Below, one piece after another: positions 1-8,200 of a stretch of 35,733 nt of DNA (positions are counted from its first letter, which is position 1; each line of letters opens with the position of its first letter). The position numbers and the translations under genes are program-made. Below the pieces are notes generated by a model. It made no database searches. It was not told where the DNA came from and saw only the letters and a list, made by a program, of their open reading frames with translations. Where the stretch lies: positions 1-35,733 of the forward strand of contig JAPZAP010000097.1 in the NCBI GenBank assembly GCA_027460585.1. Reading direction: 5' to 3'. The DNA comes from Candidatus Methanoperedens sp. (GTDB lineage Archaea; Halobacteriota; Methanosarcinia; Methanosarcinales; Methanoperedenaceae).

Positions 1-140
1 GGCTGTCAAAAAGTTTGGTGTTGTGGGCTATCATAAAATTTTTGAAAATAAAAAACCGCAGATAAACGCCGATGAACGCAGATTTATGATAGCGTATTTT
101 ACGATTTATAATAATCTAACACCAAAAGATTTTACACTCA
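1..140 (+). mobile_element. MITE-like element, left copy
   Basis: This roughly 140-bp element matches the reverse complement of 33648-33788 at about 90% by eye. It has imperfect terminal inverted repeats ending in TTTGGTGTT on the left and AACACCAAA on the right, and an inner inverted pair GCTATCATAAA / TTTATGATAGC. Between them lies a periodic core with CGCAGAT and CGCCGATGAACGCAGAT. It encodes no protein. The window begins at the element end, so the outer flank and any target duplication cannot be checked here. Confidence 0.75.
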
Positions 141-149
141 CCCATTCCG

Positions 150-216
150 GTTCTGTCAAGTTGTCGGTTGTTTTGGTATGTTGGAACGCCTGTCAAAAAT
201 CGGTTGTTATTGGAAA
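150..216 (+). repeat. Imperfect direct repeat beside the MITE
   Basis: Two related stretches, about 37 nt apart, read CTGTCAAGTTGTCGGTTGTT and CTGTCAAAAATCGGTTGTTA. Both begin like the outer end of the neighbouring MITE-like element (GGCTGTCAAAAAG). They may be degenerate ends of related elements. No gene is apparent here. Confidence 0.35.
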
Positions 217-261
217 ACGAGTGTAGTTTGAGACAGAAGCCCAGAAAAAAGTTAAAATTAC

Positions 262-285
262 AAAAAAAATGGGGAAAAGTCCCCA
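262..285 (-). terminator. Terminator of the NosD1 gene
   Basis: Read on the minus strand, a six-base-pair stem TGGGGA/TCCCCA with a four-base loop is followed at once by eight T. It lies 16 nt past the NosD1 stop. The same hairpin, with the same flank up to the stop codon, lies after MCO1 at 5251-5284. Confidence 0.75.
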
Positions 286-300
286 CATATTGTTTATATT

Positions 301-2433
301 CTACTGCCCGCCCCAATCGCCTACGAGTGGTGTATCGCCGTCAACTCCATATATGAAGGAAAGGTCAGCATTACCGGCACTATTGCTGTTCCTGAGATAG
401 AATACACCATGACGATAGATAGCAGCGGTATCAACGCCATCGCCGTTCCAGTCGCCTACGAGTGGTATATCGCCGTCCACTCCATATATGAAGGAAAGAT
501 CAGCACTTCCAGCAGTGTTGCTGTTCCTGAGATAGTAAGCACCGTGACGATAGATACCAACAGTATCGGTGCCATCGCTGTTCCAGTCACCCACGAGAGG
601 TGTATCGCCATCCACTCCATAGATGAATGACAGGTCAGCATTACCGGCACTGTTGCTGTTACGCAGATAAAACGCACCGTGACGATAGATACCAACGGTA
701 TCAACGCCATCGCCGTTCCAGTCACCTACGAGTGGTATATCGCCGTCCACTCCGTATATGAAGGACAGGTCAGCATTACCGGCACTATTGCTATTCATAA
801 GATAGAATTCCCCGTGACGATAGATACCAACGGTGTCAACGCCATCGCCGTTCCAGTCACCTACGAGTGGTATATCGCCGTCCACTCCATAAATGAAGGA
901 AAGGTCAGCATTACCGGCACTGTTGTTGTTCCTTAGGTAGAAAGCACCGTGACGATAGATGCCAATAGTGTCGTTTGTTGGTTTGTATGCAAGCGGCAGG
1001 TAATCGATATTGTTCTCATTAAATGGTGTATATGATGAATCGCATATACCATCGCTATCCATATCGATGCAGGTCTGGCTGAACCCTGTGCCATACGAAT
1101 TAGCCCAGAAGTTGCCGCCGAGGTTGGTACCACCGACAATGTTTGTGCCCGGCATCTTTGTAATATTCCAGATATTGCTGACAGTTCCGGAAAAATAAAA
1201 GTTGTTGGTATTGTTGAAATAGTTATTATAGATAGTGTTGTTGTTAGAAGAATCTAAATAGATACCAATTTGGGAATTATTCGAAGCATTGTTGCCGCTA
1301 AGCGTGTTTTCGCTCGAACTCCACAGATAGAAGCCGATATCGTAGCCCGATACATTGTTGTGGCTTAATGCGTTTTTGCTGTTACCGCCTAGATAGAAAC
1401 CGTTGTTGTTAAAGCTGTAGCTATTGTAGCCGTTGTTGTTCAAGGCATTGTTGCCACTCAGCCTGTTGTTGCTTGAACTGGACAGATAGAAGCCGTAGCT
1501 GTAGTACCCATCGTTATTCAAGGCATTGTTGCCAGTCAGCGTGTTACTACTGGATAAATACAGATAGAAGCCGTAGCCGTTGTTGTTCAAGGCATTGTTG
1601 CCACTCAGAGTGCTGTTGCTGGAACTGGACAGATAGAAGCCGTTGCCGTTGTTGTTCGAGATGGTGTTAACGTAGTAGCCATTATTGTTCGAGGCATTGT
1701 TGTCGATCAGCATGTTGTTACTTGAACTAAATAGATAGAAGCCAGTGCCATAGTAGCCGTTATTGTTTGAGGCACTATTGCCACTCAGCGTGTTATTGTT
1801 AGAACCGGATAGATAGAAGCCGTAGCCATTGTCGCCATTGTTGCCGCTGTTATTTGAGGCATTATTGCCGATAAGGAGGTTGTTACTTGAACTGGATAAA
1901 TAGAAGCCAAATCCGTTGTCGACGCTATTGTTTGAGGCACTGTTGTCACTCAGAATGTTATTGTTGGAACTGGATAGATAGAAGCCGATATGGTTGTTCG
2001 ACGCACTATTATTTTTAACAATATTACTGGCTGAACTTATATATATTCCCGAATATGCATTGAATATAAATGCATTTGTGCCATTCCTTGCATCGAATCC
2101 ATCAAGCGTAATTCCATTCGCGCTCAGAGTGATCGCGTTGCTGCTCCCCCCTGCATCTACAACAGGCTTTCCTCCGCCGCTATCAATTCCGCTTAGAATA
2201 AGTTGCTTATTTACGTTCACATTTTCATAATACGTACCGCTGTAAACCAGAATTGTGTCCCCTGCGTTCGCATTATCTATCGCATCCTGAATCCTCGAAT
2301 AATTTGCGCCGCCGCTGGCATTCACCGTAAACGTGGCCGCCCCCGCCCCACCTGCCAACAATAACACCAGTGCCATTATTCCAACCGCTATCCTGAGGGC
2401 ATTCCCTCTTTTATTAACACTATACCCTTTCAT
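301..2433 (-). CDS. NosD1, secreted beta-helix protein with five DWNGDG modules
   Basis: A 710-aa secreted protein. Residues 1 to about 32 form a signal peptide ending GGAGA. The segment after it (NYSRIQDAIDNANAGDTILV) is the typical start of NosD/CASH-type right-handed beta-helix proteins. Residues from about 90 to 430 are ladder-like repeats of the form SSSNNTLSGNNASNN with GFYL strands, rich in Asn, with many possible N-glycosylation sites. A cap region (NIVGGTNLGGNFW and a DMDSDGICD motif that could bind calcium) precedes residues 488-710, which are five 45-aa modules of pattern DTVGIYRHGAFYLRN followed by GDWNGDG. There is no C-terminal anchor. The gene lies 24 nt after a small secreted-peptide gene and is probably co-transcribed with it. 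The role is inferred as surface binding or scaffold; no catalytic residues were recognised. Confidence 0.85.
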   Translation of the reverse strand: MKGYSVNKRGNALRIAVGIMALVLLLAGGAGAATFTVNASGGANYSRIQDAIDNANAGDTILVYSGTYYENVNVNKQLILSGIDSGGGKPVVDAGGSSNAITLSANGITLDGFDARNGTNAFIFNAYSGIYISSASNIVKNNSASNNHIGFYLSSSNNNILSDNSASNNSVDNGFGFYLSSSSNNLLIGNNASNNSGNNGDNGYGFYLSGSNNNTLSGNSASNNNGYYGTGFYLFSSSNNMLIDNNASNNNGYYVNTISNNNGNGFYLSSSSNSTLSGNNALNNNGYGFYLYLSSSNTLTGNNALNNDGYYSYGFYLSSSSNNRLSGNNALNNNGYNSYSFNNNGFYLGGNSKNALSHNNVSGYDIGFYLWSSSENTLSGNNASNNSQIGIYLDSSNNNTIYNNYFNNTNNFYFSGTVSNIWNITKMPGTNIVGGTNLGGNFWANSYGTGFSQTCIDMDSDGICDSSYTPFNENNIDYLPLAYKPTNDTIGIYRHGAFYLRNNNSAGNADLSFIYGVDGDIPLVGDWNGDGVDTVGIYRHGEFYLMNSNSAGNADLSFIYGVDGDIPLVGDWNGDGVDTVGIYRHGAFYLRNSNSAGNADLSFIYGVDGDTPLVGDWNSDGTDTVGIYRHGAYYLRNSNTAGSADLSFIYGVDGDIPLVGDWNGDGVDTAAIYRHGVFYLRNSNSAGNADLSFIYGVDGDTPLVGDWGGQ

Positions 2434-2457
2434 TTTTCAACACACCTTTCCCAATTT

Positions 2458-2589
2458 TCAAATGATGCCAGCGCGTTGATTTTGTGTTCCAGGATACGTT
2501 ACTTTTATCTGAGCTGACACTTGTTGAACAACCAGCAGTATCGCTGCAATGGCACCCAAAAACACCATTGTATCCATAATTCGTTTCAT
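2458..2589 (-). CDS. Small secreted peptide, copy 1
   Basis: This is a 43-aa reading frame, MKRIMDTMVFLGAIAAILLV onward, ending in NQRAGII. It is a signal-peptide-like hydrophobic stretch with a possible cleavage after VSA, leaving about 17 residues. A strong ribosome site (GGGAGGT) lies 8 nt before the ATG. A paralogue of 42 aa stands in the same place before NosD2 (4891-5019), with matching core MVFLGAIAAILL and IKVT, and GT.NQ..GII at the end. Conservation of length, frame and position between the copies argues for a real gene. I do not recognise a family. It could be a secreted peptide or a leader that couples translation to NosD1. Confidence 0.65.
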   Translation of the reverse strand: MKRIMDTMVFLGAIAAILLVVQQVSAQIKVTYPGTQNQRAGII

Positions 2590-2790
2590 TTTTTTTACCT
2601 CCCGATTATTTCAACGTGCACTTTTCCCAAATCTTCCATCCTGCGGGATAATTCCAGGGATGCACCATGCCATAATCATGCATGCCACCGTGTAAAGGAA
2701 GAAAGCGTTCTAAATTAACTTACCCGTTTGAAAGATAAAAGGTAGAGACGATTCTTATAAATGATAATGATCGAAAAAATATATAATGTA
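2590..2790 (-). promoter_or_regulatory. Promoter and long leader of the NosD1 unit
   Basis: On the minus strand a TATA-like ATTTATAAG (2754-2764) would start a transcript near 2730, giving a leader of about 140 nt before the small-peptide gene. The block is strongly similar to 5020-5205 upstream of the other NosD unit, including CTTTTATCTTTCAAACGGG and TTATCCCGCAGGATGGAAG. Inside it is a short frame starting MHDYG and containing NYPAGWK.WEK. The conservation suggests a recent duplication, perhaps with a conserved regulatory element. No known riboswitch was recognised. Confidence 0.5.
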
Positions 2791-3010
2791 AGGAAAGCTT
2801 CACCTAGATTATACATAGGAATCAAAGAATCAAGGGTTAATGTGAGCCAAAAGGTACTTGGATTTGGGCAACTCTAACTGATAAAGTTAATCTGCTCATG
2901 TCGGATTGACTTCCGGCTTCTATTTTCCACCTAATTTATGGAATTCTATAATTACTTGCGGACTACTTATTAACTCCAATACCACATGTATTGTGAACTA
3001 TATAACTTTT
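2791..3010. other. Gene-free stretch after NosD2
   Basis: About 220 bp of AT-rich sequence between the NosD2 stop and the NosD1 promoter block. It has no strong hairpin, no recognised RNA and no reading frame with a convincing ribosome site. No terminator for NosD2 was seen, so read-through into the NosD1 unit is possible. Confidence 0.5.
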
Positions 3011-4864
3011 TTACCAATGACCAACTACTGGAATATCACCTGACTGTCCATATGCAAAGTTTATGTCATCACGTTCAGCAGTATTGCTGTTCCTGAGATA
3101 GAACACACCATTGCGGTACACGCCTATCGTATCTATGCCATCTCCATTCCAGTCTCCAACAACAGGAATATCGCCAGGATTTCCATAAGCAAAGGCAAGG
3201 TCAGCGATACCTGCGCTGTTGTTGTTCCTGAGATAGAACACACCATTGCGATACACGCCGCCTGTTGTTATGTTATCTCCATTCCAATCTCCAACAACAG
3301 GAATATCGCCTGACTGTCCATATGCAAAGGCAAGGTCAGCGATACCTGCACTGTTGTTGTTCCTGAGATAGAACACACCATCGCGGTACACGCCTATCGT
3401 ATCTATGCCATCTCCATTCCAGTCTCCAACAACAGGAATATCGCCTGACTCTCCATATGCAAAGGCAAGGTCAGCATTACCAGCAGTATTGCTGTTCCTG
3501 AGATAGAATACACCATTGCGATAGATGCCAATAGTGTCTATTTCCAGGTTTGTTGTTTTGTATGCAAGCGTGAGGTAATCGATATTGCTCGCATCAAGGA
3601 CATAAGGCGAATCGCATATGCCATCGTTATCCGCATCCGCGCAGGTCTGGCTGAAGCCTGCGCCGCCCGGGTTTGCCCAGACATTGCCGCCTAGAAAGGA
3701 GCCGCCGATAATGTTGTTGCCTGGGGTTTTGGTGGTGTTCCAAGTGCTTATGGAATTACTTATTCCAATGTTGTTGGTATTGTTGAAAATGTTGTTATAA
3801 ATGTTGTTGTTGCTGGAAGAGTATAGATAGATGCCACCGTCGTTGTTTGATGCATTTATATTTTGAATATTTGAGTTAGTTGTATTCCAAAAGACCACTC
3901 CCCATATATTAGCTTTCAAGTCGAGATTTTTTAGAGTTACATTCACACATTTAATGCAGTAGAAAGTTCCTGCATTGGTAGAAGAATCATAAACAGTATT
4001 TATAGCATTTTTTACATAATATATCGGCTTGCCATCCACCGTATTACTATAGTCAATCTGGTTGTTAAAGTCTGAATCTGACCATCCGTCTAAACCAAAA
4101 TTAAATGAATTTGCCGTCATTGTGTTGTTCAAGAGCGTGTTGTCGCTGGAAGAGTACAGATATATACCGTAGCTGTTCGAATTAGCGTTATTGCTGCCGA
4201 GTGTGTTGTTGCTGGAAGAGTACAGATATATGCCGTTGTTGTTCGAGTTAGCAGTGTTTCCGCTCAGCGTGTTGTTGCTGGAAGAGCCCAGATAGATGCC
4301 GTCCCAGGGGTTCGAATTAGCGTTATTGCTGCTGAGTGTGTTGTTGCTGGAAGAGTACAGATATATGCCGTTGAGGTTGTTGGATGCATTGTTGCCGTTC
4401 AGCGTGTTGCCGTTGCTGGAATAATCCAGAGTGATGCCATTGTAGCCGTTCGAATTGGCATGGTTGCCTATTAGCGTGTTGTTGTTTGAATTTACCCTGA
4501 TACCTGCCTCTGGATAAAATGACCCACCTCCGGTCGCAGTAAATCCTTCAATTATAATTCCATCAGCAGAAAGCGTGATCGCATTTCCGTTTCCCATGGC
4601 GTCCACAACTGGCATCCCGATACCTCGCAAGGTCAACTGCTTGTTCACGTTCACGCTCTCGAAATAAGTGCCGTTTTGCACCTGAACAGTATCACTACCA
4701 TTCGCAGCATTTATCGCCCCCTGGATGCTTGAATATATACATCCGCTGGGGCAAACCGTAAGCGTGGCCGCCCCCGCCCCGCCCGCCAGCAATAACACCA
4801 GTGCCGTTATTCCAACCGCTATCCTGAGGGCATGCCCTATTTTATTAACACTATACCCTTTCAT
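3011..4864 (-). CDS. NosD2, secreted beta-helix protein with four DWNGDG modules
   Basis: A 617-aa paralogue of NosD1. The first 32 residues, MKGYSVNKIGHALRIAVGIT onward, are almost the same as in NosD1 and form a signal peptide ending GGAGA. Next come the beta-helix entry (CIYSSIQGAINAANGSDTVQ) and a ladder of SSSNNTLSGN repeats, interrupted around residues 240-330 by a less regular segment with a CIKC motif. A cap with DADNDGICD follows. Residues 443-617 are four 45-aa modules (DTIGVYRNGVFYLRN, then GDIPVVGDWNGDG), the last ending at VVGHW. It sits 26 nt after its small secreted-peptide gene. There is no membrane anchor at the C-terminus. The NosD/CASH-like fold is clear; the ligand is unknown. 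Confidence 0.85.
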   Translation of the reverse strand: MKGYSVNKIGHALRIAVGITALVLLLAGGAGAATLTVCPSGCIYSSIQGAINAANGSDTVQVQNGTYFESVNVNKQLTLRGIGMPVVDAMGNGNAITLSADGIIIEGFTATGGGSFYPEAGIRVNSNNNTLIGNHANSNGYNGITLDYSSNGNTLNGNNASNNLNGIYLYSSSNNTLSSNNANSNPWDGIYLGSSSNNTLSGNTANSNNNGIYLYSSSNNTLGSNNANSNSYGIYLYSSSDNTLLNNTMTANSFNFGLDGWSDSDFNNQIDYSNTVDGKPIYYVKNAINTVYDSSTNAGTFYCIKCVNVTLKNLDLKANIWGVVFWNTTNSNIQNINASNNDGGIYLYSSSNNNIYNNIFNNTNNIGISNSISTWNTTKTPGNNIIGGSFLGGNVWANPGGAGFSQTCADADNDGICDSPYVLDASNIDYLTLAYKTTNLEIDTIGIYRNGVFYLRNSNTAGNADLAFAYGESGDIPVVGDWNGDGIDTIGVYRDGVFYLRNNNSAGIADLAFAYGQSGDIPVVGDWNGDNITTGGVYRNGVFYLRNNNSAGIADLAFAYGNPGDIPVVGDWNGDGIDTIGVYRNGVFYLRNSNTAERDDINFAYGQSGDIPVVGHW

Positions 4865-4890
4865 TTTTCAACACCCACCTTTTCCAATTT

Positions 4891-5019
4891 TTAAATGATG
4901 CCAAGGCCTTGATTTTTTGTTCCAAGATCCGTTACTTTTATCCAAGCTGAAACTGGTTGAACAAACAGCAGTATCGCTGCAATGGCACCCAAAAACACCA
5001 TTTTATCAATTATTTTCAT
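4891..5019 (-). CDS. Small secreted peptide, copy 2
   Basis: A 42-aa product, MKIIDKMVFLGAIAAILLFV onward, with a probable cleavage after VSA and a short tail ending GLGII. The ATG at 5019 is chosen over an upstream in-frame ATG (5112) because GGGAG lies 8 nt before it and it aligns with the start of copy 1. The upstream extension (MRDYGG...NYPAGWKDWEK) is partly conserved in copy 1 but out of frame there, so it is more likely leader sequence or a separate short frame. It is followed closely by NosD2. The family is unrecognised. Confidence 0.65.
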   Translation of the reverse strand: MKIIDKMVFLGAIAAILLFVQPVSAWIKVTDLGTKNQGLGII

Positions 5020-5205
5020 TTTTTTTCTCCCGATTATTTCAACGTGCACCTTTTCCCAATCCTTCCATCCTGCGGGATAATTCCCAAAGATGCACCCGCC
5101 ATAATCACGCATGCACCGTGTAAAGGATGAAAGGGTCCTAAGTTAACTTACCCGTTTGAAAGATAAAAGGTAGAGACGATTCTCATAAATGATAATGATC
5201 GAATA
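5020..5205 (-). promoter_or_regulatory. Promoter and long leader of the NosD2 unit
   Basis: This is the duplicate of 2590-2790. From the TATA region (ATTTATGAG, near 5186-5194) through the ribosome site the two blocks align with few substitutions and small indels. Within the short frame that includes NYPAGWK, a one-base loss is balanced by a one-base gain. Confidence 0.5.
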
Positions 5206-5250
5206 AAAATATACTAAAACAACCTGAAATCACTCTATTAAATTAATAAA

Positions 5251-5284
5251 TTATTATAAAAAATTGTGGGGAAAAGTCCCCACA
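5251..5284 (-). terminator. Terminator of the MCO1 gene
   Basis: On the minus strand the stem TGTGGGGA/TCCCCACA (8 bp, four-base loop) is followed by ATTTTTTATAATAA. It lies 12 nt past the MCO1 stop and is nearly identical to the terminator after NosD1. Confidence 0.8.
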
Positions 5285-5296
5285 TATTGTTACATT

Positions 5297-8200
5297 TTAC
5301 GTTCCGTTCCAATCGCCTGTGAGAGGTGTATCGGTGCTGATTCCATATATGAATGCATTGTCTGCATTACCGGCACTGTTGCTGTTCCTGAGATAGAACG
5401 CACCAGCACGATAGATACCAACAGTATCAATGCCAGAGCCAGTCCAGTCGCCTGCGAGAGGGGTATCGCCGCTTATTCCATATATGAATGCATTGTCAGC
5501 ATTGCCTGCACTGTTGCTGTTCCTGAGATAGAACGCACCATTACGATAGACACCAACGGTATCTGTGCCATCGCCATTCCAGTCGCCAACGAGTGGAATA
5601 TCGCCGGCTACTCCATATACAAAGGCCAGATCAGCATTACCGGCACTGTTGTTGTTCCTGAGGTAGAACGTGCCATTACGATAGACACCAACGGTATCTG
5701 TGCCATCGCCATTCCAGTCGCCTGCGAGAGGTGTATCGCCTGCTACCCCATATACGAAGGCCAGGTCAGCATTGCCTGCACTGTTATTGTTCCTGAGATA
5801 GAACGCGCCATTTCGATAGACACCAACTGTATCTGTGCCATCGCCATTCCAGTCGCCTGCGAGAGGTGTATCGCTGGCTAATCCATATATGAATGCCAGG
5901 TCAGCATTCCCGGCACTGTTGCTGTTCCTGAGATCGAAAGCGCCGCTGCGGTAGATACCAACAGTATCAGTGCCAGCAACTGATGCACTTGCCGTGTTAG
6001 ACGAAATGGAATTGGCAACCATGTTCGGATAGCCAGCCGCAGGAGCAGCGTACACAGTAGTATCACCGACAACGTTGGTGGCAATCACCTGGTAGTAATA
6101 TATCGTATTGTTTCCAGTGACAGTGTCGTTATACATTACAGTTGTGCCCTTTCCCGGTCCTGTTGTGGACTGAACCGTTGCTACGGTAGTCCAGGGACCG
6201 CTGGCATTTGTGGCTCTTTGGACTATGAAGTTAATCTCATTCGTGGAGTTATCAATCCAGTTCAATGCCACACCCGTCGTAATCCGGGTAGCAGCCAGGT
6301 TAGAAGGCGCATTTGGTGTAACCAGGATCGCCATTGGGCGCATTATCATACTTTCTTCATGGCCAAGAATGTGGCAGTGCCAGACATACTCCTCGCCAAA
6401 GTTGACCAGGTGATTGGTGACATTTGCAGTCTGGTTTGCCGGATCGATATTTTCAAATGGCGTCGGGTTCTTAGCACCGATCGGCGAAGTCACATCTATG
6501 GGACGGATGTTGTTGGGAAGATCCCATGGGACATTGGGTTTAATCGGTCGCAATGCAATGATTGCGTCTTCCAGAGGGTTCACCCTTAGGGTTTCTCTCC
6601 ATCCCAACTCGTTGGGGTCGGGCGGCTTTATCGTTCCGTCCAGCTGGCTGATACGGTTGATCACCTGCACATTGAACATGTGCCAGTGCATGGGATGGGT
6701 ATCCACGCTGTTATGGTATATCCTCCATATCTGGGTGCCATCACCGAGTGTTCCGATGGGGACCGCAGCATTCGAGTTCCTGATAATCTCGGTTGGCGGA
6801 TCAAAATTGTTATAGGGAATCGCAAACCTTGCCTGGGGTATCTCGACCCCAAGGACAGTCATCAGACCGCCAAAAATTGGATCAAACCCATCATTTATTG
6901 ACTTTGGCATAAGGTTCATCGTGATATTCGCAGCTGAACCTTCAGGTGTGAAGGTAATGGAGGTGTCATTTAATCCTATGTAATTATCGATGTAACTCGT
7001 GTTAAAAGCTGCATTGTAAGCAGATTCCGGTACGATTGGCCTGCCCTGTGACTGGGCATAGGCTACTGGTAGTGCTTCTGTCAAATTGGTCATGTTGAAA
7101 GCAGGCGCAGTGCCAATAGATGCATTAACCCGGAATTGCATGATAGTCCGGGTATTTGGACCGTAACCAGGTATTGTCGATGATGCGCCTCCAATTATCG
7201 TATTATCCGGGTCGTTCGTGAAGTAGTCGTATCGTGAGTCAGCCCCGGTGACCGGGATCGGTGAATCACTGTAAAGAATCAGTGTGGAATTGTCCGGAAC
7301 TCCCGAAAAGTCCACAATGACATCTGCCCGCTCCGCTCCGGCCAAGTTGAGAGCTTTCTCCCTCACATTCAAGACCCCATTTGCACTGTTGTTGTAATCA
7401 TAGCCGATCGGCCTGTTAGGAATGGTCACAGGCGCAGGCAGGAAGCCGCCTTCAGTGCCTATCTGTATCATCGATGGACCGGTCGAGTTAGGATCCGGCA
7501 CACCTTCAGGCCTGCCGTCCAATATGGCATATGGATTCTCGGCATTACCTGTAGTTGTGTTCCAGTCAGCCGGGAATTGAGCTGCGCCCGGGACAGCAGG
7601 AACCATTGAGATTTCAGTACAGAGGCTGTGATTCGTTACTGCAGCTCCTTTGCACATAGTAGGAACGGAATAACCACTGCCTCCATTCGTTACCGTGATG
7701 TCGGTAACGGTACCGTTGGCAACGTCTATTGTTGCAGTAGCTTCAGCGTCTGAACCATCATGAGTATGCCCGGGGGCATCAAAGATGAGGACTTCAGGAC
7801 GTTCGGTATAACCTGCGCCTCCGCTTGTAACAGAGATGCCGGTAATACCACCGGTTGCATTTACCATAGCCCTGGCTGAAGCACCTTTTGCATTGTCACC
7901 GCCGCCCGATATCTTGACAAAAGGTCCTGCGGTTGAGGCGTAATACAGCTGCAGGTTGAAAGTACGGTCATTCGCCGCGTTCAGTATCCTGAACCTGTAT
8001 GCTTTTTGCCCGAGCTGGAGGTACGGATAAACATTGCCGTTGACTACCGAGGTGTCCACGAATGCTTCCGGCACAATGGACGGGTTAGGTGTCCCAGGAT
8101 TGAGCGACCCTTCCTGGGGCGCAGTGCCGCTAAGTGGGTTCGGAACCGGCCCATTGGTGGCATTTACCGGTTGATCTATCCATGGACCGTAATCCCACCT

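Noticed and set aside
2870-3010. Possible transposase remnant on the plus strand
   Set aside because: Readable short frames exist, but no DDE motif or terminal repeats are visible.
5264-5881. Long plus-strand open frame of 205 residues
   Set aside because: It is antisense to the 45-aa modules of MCO1. Their 135-bp period, a multiple of three, keeps the opposite strand open; it has no ribosome site or recognisable fold.
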